A DNA stretch of 12,153 nt from Methanocorpusculum sp. (lineage in GTDB: Archaea; Halobacteriota; Methanomicrobia; Methanomicrobiales; Methanocorpusculaceae): NCBI GenBank assembly GCA_030539595.1, contig JAUNXW010000040.1, forward strand, positions 1 to 12,153, written 5' to 3'. The notes under the pieces were generated by a model. It ran no database searches. It was not told the origin of the DNA and saw nothing but the letters and a program-made list of their open reading frames with translations. The translations under genes and the position numbers were made by a program. Shown here in pieces: positions 5,983 through 12,153 of the stretch (its first letter is position 1; the number at the start of each line of letters is the position of its first letter).

Positions 5983-6525
5983 TTATAAACGTGTGGCTTG
6001 TTCTATTGCAAAAGCTATCTCACCGTTAACTCTGCCGTTTGCAATCCTCACGTCTACGCCTTTTTTTTCTGCGAACGAAAATATAAATTCATCAATTACA
6101 CCGCTTGCCGAAAGCGTTTCAGAATAATCCGCGCTCACGGATTTTACCAAAATAAGAGGTGCATTAAGTTCCGATGCAGCCCAAGCGGCAATTGAATCCG
6201 ATGTAACTTCCCAAGAATGAGGGAGCGGGTCGCGCTCTTTTAAAATTTTGTACGGAAGAAAAATTGAAATTCCATCGTCAAACGATAATTTTTTCGTTAC
6301 CCGAAAACCGAACGTAGAAAGGTATCTGCCGAATCTGTCCATTGCAAGAATCGCGTTCCAGTGACTTGTATTATCATCTTTTTCTGCTTCCCTTACGAAG
6401 TCTGCGAACGGACCGCCTCCCGGAATTATCAAAACAGGTATATTTTCAGAAATTTGAGACAGCACAGGCTTTGAAACATCAATCAGACTTCCGCCTATCT
6501 TTAAAACGATTCCTTTTGCATGCAT
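5983..6525 (-). CDS. mfnE: Amino acid kinase-family protein, probable methanofuran-pathway kinase MfnE
   Basis: The fold is amino acid/uridylate kinase: VLKIGGSL (about residues 7-14, ATP phosphate loop), IIPGGGPFADFVR (about 33-45), then HWNAILAMDRFGRYL, LPYKILKERDPLPHSWE, VTSDSIAAWAASEL and LILVKSVSADYS. The PLPHSWEVTSDSIAAW signature fits the MfnE group, which phosphorylates 5-(aminomethyl)-3-furanmethanol phosphate to the diphosphate before condensation with tyramine in methanofuran synthesis. Assignment within the superfamily is from memory, so a general amino acid kinase label is the fallback. At 180 residues it is compact but appears complete. No ribosome site precedes the ATG at 6525, and a TATA-like element about 30 bases upstream suggests a leaderless mRNA. 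The zinc-finger gene follows after 30 bases. Confidence 0.75.
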   Translation of the reverse strand: MHAKGIVLKIGGSLIDVSKPVLSQISENIPVLIIPGGGPFADFVREAEKDDNTSHWNAILAMDRFGRYLSTFGFRVTKKLSFDDGISIFLPYKILKERDPLPHSWEVTSDSIAAWAASELNAPLILVKSVSADYSETLSASGVIDEFIFSFAEKKGVDVRIANGRVNGEIAFAIEQATRL

Positions 6526-6570
6526 TTTGCAGTCACAAATTGTATTACTTCATAAATATTAATGAAGCCT
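6526..6570. promoter_or_regulatory. Compact divergent promoter with an 18-bp near-palindrome
   Basis: The kinase (minus) and PLD-family (plus) genes are separated by only 36 bases. TTCAT (6549-6553) and ATGAA (6562-6566) flank an AAATATTA core. Read on the minus strand the core supplies a TATA-like aatatttatg about 30 bases before the kinase ATG. On the plus strand aattgtatta (6537-6546) is placed to start transcription near 6567. Both mRNAs would be nearly leaderless and their promoters overlap. Confidence 0.5.
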
Positions 6571-8232
6571 ATGTATAAATTATCCGCAGTTCTGCTTCTT
6601 CTAATTCTCTTATCAACGCCCGCTTCGGCAGGCTGGGTAATCTCTGAGTTCTGCCCCGACGGATTTGCCTCAGGGGACGGAGACGAATATTTTGTTCTTG
6701 AAGGCTTGGGCAGTCTTTCCGAAATTTCTGTTTCGGACGGGGAAGGAACGCTGACTTTTCCGTCATCATCTTCAAGTGGAAAAATTATTGTTGCGCGCAG
6801 TGCCGAAGCTTATTATTCGGTTCATTCATCTTATCCTGACTTCGAAATAACAGACAGCTCGACAAAAATTCCAAACGTTATCAAAAACGGAAAATTTCAG
6901 ATGGCAAACTCTGACGATGAATTAATTCTGAGCGTCGGAGGAGCTGCATCTCAAAAAGTTTCCTGGCCTGAAGACGTAAAATCATCAAACGGAAGAATCC
7001 ATATTTATGAAAACGGCGTCTGGGATAAACGTGTTTTAAAAATCGGTCAAAGCAGATTTACCCCTCAAACGTTCACAGCCGATTCAGCGGTTCTTTTTGT
7101 ATCGCCCGACTCTTCGTATAAGGAAGTCATAGGTTTCATGGACGATGCGGATTATAAACTGCTCATCTCAATGTATGAATTTACAAGCTCGGATATAGCA
7201 CTTGCCGTTTCAAATGCATGCCGGCGCGGTGTTTCTGTAAAAATTCTTATGGAAGGCGGACCTGTCGGTGGAATCTCAGAAGAAGAGAAGGGCGTGCTGA
7301 ATTATCTGACGAAGTCGGGTGCTTCTGTTTACACAATAGAAAGCACATCTAAACTTCCGGCAAGATACAGATATCTTCACGCAAAATACGCTGTAGCAGA
7401 CGATGGGGCAGTTCTCATAACTTCTGAAAATTTCAAAGAATCGGGTATACCAAAAACAGATACACGCGGAAACAGAGGGTGGGGTGCAGTGATTTACGAC
7501 AGAGAAGTCGCGGATTATTTTTCAAAAGTCTTTACTTCAGATATTTCTGGCTATGACATTTACGAATACGAACTCAGCGGAGAAACTCTGCCTGATTCGT
7601 GGTCTGACGTTTCTGCAGGCGCAATTTTCGATTCAAAAACTGTCTATAACGTGAATGTTACGCCTGTGATTTCTCCCGACACAAGCTATCTTGTTGAAGA
7701 CCTAATAGGTTCATCGAAGATTTCGCTTGATATTCAGCAGGCTTACATATCGAAGTATCCGGATTCTGAAAACGAATGGATTGCCTCTGCAATAAACACA
7801 GCAAAGCGCGGAGTAAATCTCAGAGTAATGCTTGACGGAATGTATTACAACACAGAAGACGACGCAGACAACGATGAACTTATCGCGTCGCTCAACAGGC
7901 TCGGACTTGAAAATGTTTTCGCGAAGCTGATGAATCCCGATGAATCAATTACGAAACTGCACAACAAGGGCGTGATTTCAGACGGGAGATATGTACTTAT
8001 TTCTTCAATCAACTGGAATTACAATTCGCCGAACAATAACCGAGAAGCAGGCGTAATCATCGAAAGTGAAGAGGCAGCAGAGTATTTTACAAAAGTTTTC
8101 AACTATGATTTCAGCGGCGTCAGAACAGATTTTGTTTCGGCAAGAATCGGTATAGATTTTCGTCTGATAATTGCCTCGGTTATTTTAACTGTGTTCGTTT
8201 CGGCTTTGATAATTCGAAAAATAAAAAAATAG
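6562..8232 (+). CDS. Secreted, membrane-anchored phospholipase D-family protein with lamin-tail-like N-domain
   Basis: A 556-residue protein. Residues 1-24 are a signal peptide (MKPMYK, a leucine-rich core, probable cleavage after ASA). Residues about 24-170 resemble a lamin-tail domain (WVISEFCPDG, GDEYFVLEG, DDELILSV, WDKRVLKIGQSRFTP). Two PLD halves follow, each with an HxKxxxxD motif: His273/Lys275/Asp280 (HAKYAVADD, then ITSENF) and His467/Lys469/Asp474 (HNKGVISDG, then ISSINW). A C-terminal hydrophobic helix (about 532-551) with a KIKK end would anchor it, catalytic part outside. Both HKD motifs are intact, so it is probably an active phosphodiesterase; lipid versus nucleic acid as substrate cannot be told. 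ATG 6562 or 6571 (Met4) could be the start; no ribosome site distinguishes them. Confidence 0.85.
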   Translation: MKPMYKLSAVLLLLILLSTPASAGWVISEFCPDGFASGDGDEYFVLEGLGSLSEISVSDGEGTLTFPSSSSSGKIIVARSAEAYYSVHSSYPDFEITDSSTKIPNVIKNGKFQMANSDDELILSVGGAASQKVSWPEDVKSSNGRIHIYENGVWDKRVLKIGQSRFTPQTFTADSAVLFVSPDSSYKEVIGFMDDADYKLLISMYEFTSSDIALAVSNACRRGVSVKILMEGGPVGGISEEEKGVLNYLTKSGASVYTIESTSKLPARYRYLHAKYAVADDGAVLITSENFKESGIPKTDTRGNRGWGAVIYDREVADYFSKVFTSDISGYDIYEYELSGETLPDSWSDVSAGAIFDSKTVYNVNVTPVISPDTSYLVEDLIGSSKISLDIQQAYISKYPDSENEWIASAINTAKRGVNLRVMLDGMYYNTEDDADNDELIASLNRLGLENVFAKLMNPDESITKLHNKGVISDGRYVLISSINWNYNSPNNNREAGVIIESEEAAEYFTKVFNYDFSGVRTDFVSARIGIDFRLIIASVILTVFVSALIIRKIKK

Positions 8233-8257
8233 TTGTGAGGTGTTTAATTGGAATGTA

Positions 8258-8500
8258 TCAGGCGGAAGCTGCTCTTTGAGCGACTGCCGACATCTTCGGC
8301 TGATAGATGGCCTGACGGGCGTCACGGAAGTTAAACTTCTCTATTATCAGACCGTTTTCTTTCAGACGTCTAAGGGCGTATCGAACTGTTCGAGGCGCAA
8401 GCCCCGTTCCTAAGACAATATCCTTGTGTGTCTGAGAACCTGTACGCTCCAGTAATTGGAGAATCGTTATACACGATTGGGGCATGTTTGTTCTTTGCAT
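8258..8500 (-). CDS. Small winged-helix transcriptional regulator
   Basis: An 80-residue single-domain DNA-binding protein. Helix-turn-helix: THKDIVLGTGLAPRTVRYAL (about residues 24-43) followed by RRLKENGLI; wing: EKFNFRDARQAIYQ (about 54-67). The pattern matches the archaeal MarR/winged-helix small regulators, with no ligand-binding or dimerisation domain visible. The target is unknown. It converges on the PLD gene with 25 bases between stops. A strong TATA box about 25 bases upstream puts transcription start at or next to the ATG at 8500, so the mRNA is likely leaderless; Met6 is a less likely start. The same palindromic TATA region faces the methyltransferase side, making self-regulation or regulation of that unit plausible. 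Confidence 0.8.
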   Translation of the reverse strand: MQRTNMPQSCITILQLLERTGSQTHKDIVLGTGLAPRTVRYALRRLKENGLIIEKFNFRDARQAIYQPKMSAVAQRAASA

Positions 8501-8520
8501 ACTAAATAATTGTCATTGAT

Positions 8521-8536
8521 ACTATATATAGTTTCT
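8521..8536. promoter_or_regulatory. Palindromic TATA box between the winged-helix regulator and the methyltransferase unit
   Basis: CTATATATAG (8522-8531) is a perfect palindrome. On the minus strand it follows GAGAAA (BRE-like) and sits about 25 bases from the regulator ATG, the ideal spacing for a leaderless transcript. On the plus strand it could start transcription near 8555, ahead of the 30-codon ORF at 8568. Confidence 0.7.
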
Positions 8537-8567
8537 CTAGTTTGTTCGTGTGTTTACGAATTAATTT

Positions 8568-8660
8568 ATGGCAACGCCCGAATTCGTTCTGAATTATCAA
8601 AACAAACTACTGAACAGAGCAGACAAAGAAATTAAAACTCTACAGAGCATATTATATTGA
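8568..8660 (+). CDS. Possible 30-residue protein upstream of the methyltransferase
   Basis: An ATG at 8568 opens a 30-codon frame ending in TGA at 8658-8660, two bases before the methyltransferase ATG. The peptide starts MATPEF and ends SILY. It is rich in Lys, Asn and Leu and has hydrophobic residues at 8, 15, 18, 22, 25 and 29, a 3-4 spacing typical of one amphipathic or coiled-coil helix. I do not recognise a family. No ribosome site is visible, but the plus-strand reading of the palindromic TATA box would give a leader of only about 12 bases. It could be a genuine microprotein, a coupling leader peptide, or a chance ORF. The close spacing is the main support. Confidence 0.4.
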   Translation: MATPEFVLNYQNKLLNRADKEIKTLQSILY

Positions 8661-8662
8661 AA

Positions 8663-9232
8663 ATGGAGTTTGACATAAATCAGGTTTATCCGCCGTCCGA
8701 AGATACGTTTCTTCTGATTAAGGCAGCTCTTGCGGAGGTTAAACCAAAAGATTCTGTTATCGAAATCGGGTGCGGGAGCGGTGCGGTAATTGAAAGTCTG
8801 AAGTGCAGAGCGCGCTATGTTCTGGGTGTTGACATTAATCCGCACGCAGTCTATTTCACGAACAAAAAAGGTGTGAACGCCGTACGTTCTGATTTGTTCG
8901 GCTCAATCAGCGGTCTCTTTGACCTAATTCTTTTTAATGCCCCGTATCTTCCAACCGAAAAGGATGAGAAATTAAACGACTGGCTTGAGTATGCTCTTGA
9001 CGGCGGAGAAAACGGTCGCGAGGTGATTGAAAAATTCTTGCCGCAGGCAGTATCTCATCTTACAAGATACGGTAGGATTCTTCTGCTGATTTCATCGCTC
9101 ACGGGACTGTCAGAAATTAATTCTCTTTGTAAAAGCATGGGACTGATTTCTCTGGTTGTCGAGCAGGAAAAAATGGAAGACGGTGAACTGCTTTACGTTT
9201 TGAGAATTACAAGGGATTTATGTTCAATCTAA
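8663..9232 (+). CDS. HemK/Mtq2-type class I methyltransferase, probable release factor aRF1 glutamine methyltransferase
   Basis: A 189-residue SAM-dependent methyltransferase. The N-terminal VYPPSEDTFLL (about residues 8-18) is typical of the archaeal/eukaryotic HemK2 (Mtq2) group. SAM motif I is VIEIGCGSGAV (about 32-42), the acidic SAM residue is in GVDINPHA, and the substrate motif is NAPYLP at 92-97, where most homologs have NPPY. Mtq2-type enzymes methylate the Gln of the GGQ loop in release factor aRF1/eRF1, usually with a Trm112-like zinc partner, not seen here. The ATG at 8663 is preferred to a TTG at 8657 because it directly begins the conserved region. The frame ends 11 bases from the converging alaS stop. 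Confidence 0.83.
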   Translation: MEFDINQVYPPSEDTFLLIKAALAEVKPKDSVIEIGCGSGAVIESLKCRARYVLGVDINPHAVYFTNKKGVNAVRSDLFGSISGLFDLILFNAPYLPTEKDEKLNDWLEYALDGGENGREVIEKFLPQAVSHLTRYGRILLLISSLTGLSEINSLCKSMGLISLVVEQEKMEDGELLYVLRITRDLCSI

Positions 9233-9243
9233 AAAAATAAAAA
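9231..9243 (-). terminator. T-rich terminator of alaS
   Basis: On the minus strand the bases right after the alaS stop read T5-A-T7 (complement of 9231-9243), a strong oligo-T tract. It overlaps the TAA stop of the converging methyltransferase gene, so the two transcripts must overlap if the plus-strand one runs past its stop. Confidence 0.55.
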
Positions 9244-11982
9244 TCAGAGGGCCGCTCTGATAAACTCATCGGCTTTTGCAAGAGCCTTGCTTATTGCCGA
9301 GGCGTCTGCTCCGGCACCCTGAGCAAGATTTTCTTTTCCTCCGCCTTTTCCGCCGAGTTCCTTGCAGACCTCTGAAACAAGTTTGCCTGCATGAATCTTC
9401 GGTGAACCGGAAGCCGCGACAACTCCGATTCCATCTGCTGCTGTTATTAAAACAGCAACTCCGCCGCGGGCTGAAATTGCTCCGGCGACTGTTACAAGTT
9501 CCTTGCGCGAGACATCAACCTCTTTCATAACGACTTCAACTCCGTTAATGTCTGTGCCTTCAATTCTTGAAAGTTCAAGCTCGGCAATTTTTGCTCTCAG
9601 CTTTTCGATTTCTTTTCTCTGGTCTTTCCACTCGTTGAAGAATCTCTCAACCGAAGACGGAAGATTTTCCGTCTGAACAGACAGAGTTTCAGCCGAAGTG
9701 TTCACAAGCGACTGAATATGCTGCATAGCATCAAGAGCTGCGAAACCGCAGGCGAATTCGATTCTTTCAACTCCGTCCTGAATGTGTTCAAGGCGGAGAA
9801 GTTTTATTGTACCTATCTCTCCTGTAGTCTGGCAGTGTGTTCCTGCACACGCCTGAACCTCAGCGCCCATCTGCACAACACGAATCTCTTTTCCCGGAGG
9901 AACTCCTCCTTGATAAAGAGCGAACCCGAACTTCTGCTCAGCCTTAACTCTCGGCTCAATTTTAATCATAACCGGGAGGTTCTCCATCACAAGCTTGTTT
10001 GCGATGATTTCAATCTCGCGCATCTGTTCCGGCGTGATATGTGTATAGTGTCTGATGTCAAGACGGGCAGTTTCCGTTGAAAGCTGTGAACCTGCCTGAT
10101 GAACATGAGGACCGAGAACTTCTTTTGCCGCACGAATAACCATGTGCGTTCCGGAGTGATGACGCATCAAAGCCCAGCGGCGTTCTTCATCAAGAACTCC
10201 CTTTACTCTGTCGCCGCGTTTCAGACCGCTGACATCCTTTACTTTGTGGAGAATTACGTCGCTGTATTTCACAACGGATTCAACCCTTGCCATATCGGAT
10301 TTTGTGATGAACATACCCGTGTCGCACGGCTGTCCTCCTCCTTCGGGGTAGAAGAGTGTTGCGTCAAGCACTACAAAGTCGTCGATGATGTCGAGGATTA
10401 TTGCCTCAAACTCCATATCCGCGGGGCGCTCGTAGTAGCACTTGCGTGTTGCCGGAAGTTTTGAAAGTCTCTCGTCATATTTTGCGAACGGTGAGACAGG
10501 CTTTTCTCCTTCGTTTTCAGAGTGCATATCCGCAATCTGCGAATCGAAGTCGTCGGGGATATCGAATTTTGCGCCCGTCTCAGACAAAATTTTGCCCATT
10601 AAGTCTACGGGTATTCCATGTGAATCGTAGAGTGTGATTAACTCTGAAAGCGGAACGGGCTCATTCTTCTTGACGTAAGTCTGACCAAGTCTTTGAACAG
10701 TTCTTGTTCCCCTCTCGATAGTTGCGTTGTATTTATCGACTTCGCGTGCGACAATGTCTCTGACGACGTCTGTTTCCTGCTCAAATTTATTCAGACCGAT
10801 TGTTGCCATCTGCTTGACGATTAAATCTCCGAGGTCAATGTCGAGTTTTAAGTCCTGCATCATTCTGATGCTTCTGCGGAGAACAAGGCGGGCTAAGTAT
10901 CCTTCACGAACATTTGAAGGAACGATTAAATCGCCGAGCATGTAGGCAAGACATCTTGTGTGGTCGCACAGAGCGTAGACTGATTCCATCGGAACGATAA
11001 TTTCTTCAAGCTTCCTGACGGAGATTCCTGTTGCGTCTGCGACCTGCGAACGAAGTTCTGAGATTTTTTCTCCTCTGATGTCCATCAGTCCTGCAAACTT
11101 TGCGTTGAGTCCGAGGATGTTTTCGATTTCGGGGTTGTCGAGGTAATCCTCCATGTGCGCTTCGTTAAGTATTTCGGGGATTAGTTCAGGGAACACTGCG
11201 TCGTATGCTGTAGGTGTTCCATACGAAGCCCATGTAAATCTTTCAAGTCCGTATCCTGTATCGACGATTCTTAAAGGCATTTCGTAGTAGTCTTTGCCGT
11301 CAATCATCACCTGCGGTTTTCCGGAATTCTTTCTTGAGAGGTTCATGAAAACGAGTGTTGCGACTTCAAGACCGCCCATTAAAACTTCTACGCTTGCTCC
11401 TGCGTTTCCTCCGCCGAACCAGGGATTTTCCTTGAAGGTTAGGTTGTTGATGTCTCCGCCTATAGAACTGACGAATCCGCTGCAGAGTTCAAGGCATCTG
11501 TCTTTCCAGTAGACAGGATGTTCGTCTGTGTTGAAGGCGTGGTGTGCCATCATTTCAAAGCAGGTGAAGTGTCTTCCCGAACGTCCGACGTTGTCAAGGT
11601 CGTTGAGACGAATACAGGGCTGTGAAATTGTGAGCGGGTTTGCGGGCGGCGGACACATACCCGACGTTACAAACGGCTGAAAGTCTGCTATTGAGGCTAT
11701 GGTTAAGTATATGTCGTCTCTCCAGCGGGCTGCTACCGGGTATCTGTCGATTCTTGTGTGTCCGTTCTTTTCAAAGAAGGAAAGATACGCTTCACGCATT
11801 TCAGGCAGAGTGTGTTTTTTAAATATGGGGTGCTTAATGAACTGATAAGGTTCGCACGGAGCGTCGCCGCAAACCTCACGGTTTGGGTCAAGCGTCCAGA
11901 AAGGGCTTCCGCATTTTTTACATATTTTGCGGACGTATCCGTTTTCTTTGAAATAATCTAACTGGTATTCTTCTTCTAACAT
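9244..11982 (-). CDS. alaS: Alanyl-tRNA synthetase, archaeal type
   Basis: This enzyme attaches alanine to tRNA-Ala and hydrolyses mischarged Ser- and Gly-tRNA-Ala. The 912-residue length is normal for archaea. An N-terminal archaeal extension has a Cys-rich zinc-ribbon-like stretch (CKKCGSPFW, then CGDAPC, about residues 19-43). The class II catalytic core follows (motif 2 region near SGRHFTCFEMMAHHAF, GYGLERFTWASYG), then the tRNA-recognition helices, the editing domain with His609/His613 (HSGTH) and Cys712/His716 (CAGTH) as zinc ligands, a coiled coil with EWKDQRKEIEKLRAKIAELE, and the C-terminal DHHA1/C-Ala domain with GGKGGGKENLAQGAGAD. Every key motif is intact. The ATG at 11982 follows a short leader of about 20 bases. 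It appears to be a single-gene unit in this window. Confidence 0.97.
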   Translation of the reverse strand: MLEEEYQLDYFKENGYVRKICKKCGSPFWTLDPNREVCGDAPCEPYQFIKHPIFKKHTLPEMREAYLSFFEKNGHTRIDRYPVAARWRDDIYLTIASIADFQPFVTSGMCPPPANPLTISQPCIRLNDLDNVGRSGRHFTCFEMMAHHAFNTDEHPVYWKDRCLELCSGFVSSIGGDINNLTFKENPWFGGGNAGASVEVLMGGLEVATLVFMNLSRKNSGKPQVMIDGKDYYEMPLRIVDTGYGLERFTWASYGTPTAYDAVFPELIPEILNEAHMEDYLDNPEIENILGLNAKFAGLMDIRGEKISELRSQVADATGISVRKLEEIIVPMESVYALCDHTRCLAYMLGDLIVPSNVREGYLARLVLRRSIRMMQDLKLDIDLGDLIVKQMATIGLNKFEQETDVVRDIVAREVDKYNATIERGTRTVQRLGQTYVKKNEPVPLSELITLYDSHGIPVDLMGKILSETGAKFDIPDDFDSQIADMHSENEGEKPVSPFAKYDERLSKLPATRKCYYERPADMEFEAIILDIIDDFVVLDATLFYPEGGGQPCDTGMFITKSDMARVESVVKYSDVILHKVKDVSGLKRGDRVKGVLDEERRWALMRHHSGTHMVIRAAKEVLGPHVHQAGSQLSTETARLDIRHYTHITPEQMREIEIIANKLVMENLPVMIKIEPRVKAEQKFGFALYQGGVPPGKEIRVVQMGAEVQACAGTHCQTTGEIGTIKLLRLEHIQDGVERIEFACGFAALDAMQHIQSLVNTSAETLSVQTENLPSSVERFFNEWKDQRKEIEKLRAKIAELELSRIEGTDINGVEVVMKEVDVSRKELVTVAGAISARGGVAVLITAADGIGVVAASGSPKIHAGKLVSEVCKELGGKGGGKENLAQGAGADASAISKALAKADEFIRAAL

Positions 11983-12025
11983 TGTATTCCCCGAAGTGAA
12001 TATTCTATACTTATTGGAGTGTCGA

Positions 12026-12038
12026 CTGTATATAGGTT
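12026..12038 (-). promoter_or_regulatory. TATA-box promoter of alaS
   Basis: On the minus strand the stretch reads cctatatacag (complement of about 12027-12037). Transcription would start near 12003, leaving about 20 untranslated bases before the ATG at 11982. A second A/T-rich candidate, aagtatagaata (about 12002-12013), would make the mRNA leaderless. Confidence 0.55.
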
Positions 12039-12042
12039 GAGT

Positions 12043-12153
12043 TTTCAGCAGTTATTGTGAGGCTGCTAAATAGCTGAAACCTTTAGGTTTCTTAGTTAAG
12101 GCGAGATGCTTTAGCATCTTTAGCTGAGCAAGTCCCGGACTTGCGAGCAAACA
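12043..12153. repeat. Cluster of short hairpins with TTAGYTGAGCAAG-like cores
   Basis: Three consecutive small hairpins are visible: gaaacc/ggtttc (12076-12091, TTTA loop), agatgc/gcatct (12104-12119, TTTA loop) and gcaagtc/gacttgc (12128-12144, CCG loop). The segments between and after them, cttagttaaggcgag, tttagctgagcaag and gcgagcaaac, are variants of each other and of the elements near 3441 and 5472. A further stem, tttcagc (12043-12049) with gctgaaa (12073-12079), lies alongside. The cluster runs to the window end and may continue. No coding frame is evident. Confidence 0.6.

Noticed and set aside
9276..11961. Several plus-strand open frames of 60 to 121 codons opposite alaS
   Set aside because: All are antisense shadows of an intact alaS, with atypical composition and no recognisable domains.
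12043..12153. tRNA gene suggested by clustered hairpins
   Set aside because: The stems have 3-4 base loops in series and do not form a cloverleaf; there is no anticodon arm or T-loop motif.

Overview
The window reads as chromosomal DNA from a methanogenic euryarchaeon, most likely class Methanomicrobia and plausibly order Methanomicrobiales. The rank is inferred from gene content and protein style; the genus is not resolved. Support comes from the archaeal-type alanyl-tRNA synthetase with an N-terminal Zn ribbon, an archaeal EF-1beta next to a four-CPXCG zinc-finger microprotein, a methanofuran-pathway kinase (MfnE-like), TATA-box promoters placed so that many mRNAs would be leaderless or short-leadered, and poly-T terminators. 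No tRNA, rRNA, CRISPR array, transposase or phage gene was seen.

Layout. Bases 1-410 form a large imperfect inverted repeat (foldback) rich in CACGAAA/TTTCGTG motifs, with no credible gene. Bases 477-3437 (+) are a tight four-gene operon: pyrD, pyrK and two tandem CpXC-domain zinc-ribbon proteins. Bases 3438-3636 are a hairpin-rich intergenic region with a terminator and the promoter of the next gene. Bases 3637-5427 (+) encode a lipoprotein-like extracytoplasmic protein with Cache/PAS-like sensory repeats. Bases 5528-6525 (-) are an operon of mfnE-like kinase, the zinc-finger microprotein and EF-1beta. It is divergent, over only 36 bases, from a secreted, membrane-anchored phospholipase D-family protein (6562-8232, +). 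A small winged-helix regulator (8258-8500, -) converges on that gene. A possible 30-residue ORF (8568-8660, +) lies just upstream of a HemK/Mtq2-type methyltransferase (8663-9232, +). The last gene is alaS (9244-11982, -), followed by its promoter and a cluster of short hairpins.

How the genes fit together. Much of the window is housekeeping: pyrimidine synthesis (pyrDK), translation (EF-1beta, AlaS, probable release-factor methyltransferase, zinc-finger microprotein) and methanogenesis cofactor synthesis (methanofuran). Two proteins face outward: the Cache lipoprotein and the PLD-family protein.

The less ordinary parts are the foldback element upstream of pyrD, the coupling of two CpXC paralogs to pyrDK, a family of intergenic elements sharing a TTAGYTGAGCAAG-like core with different but still pairing hairpins, and the uncharacterised 30-codon ORF in front of the methyltransferase.
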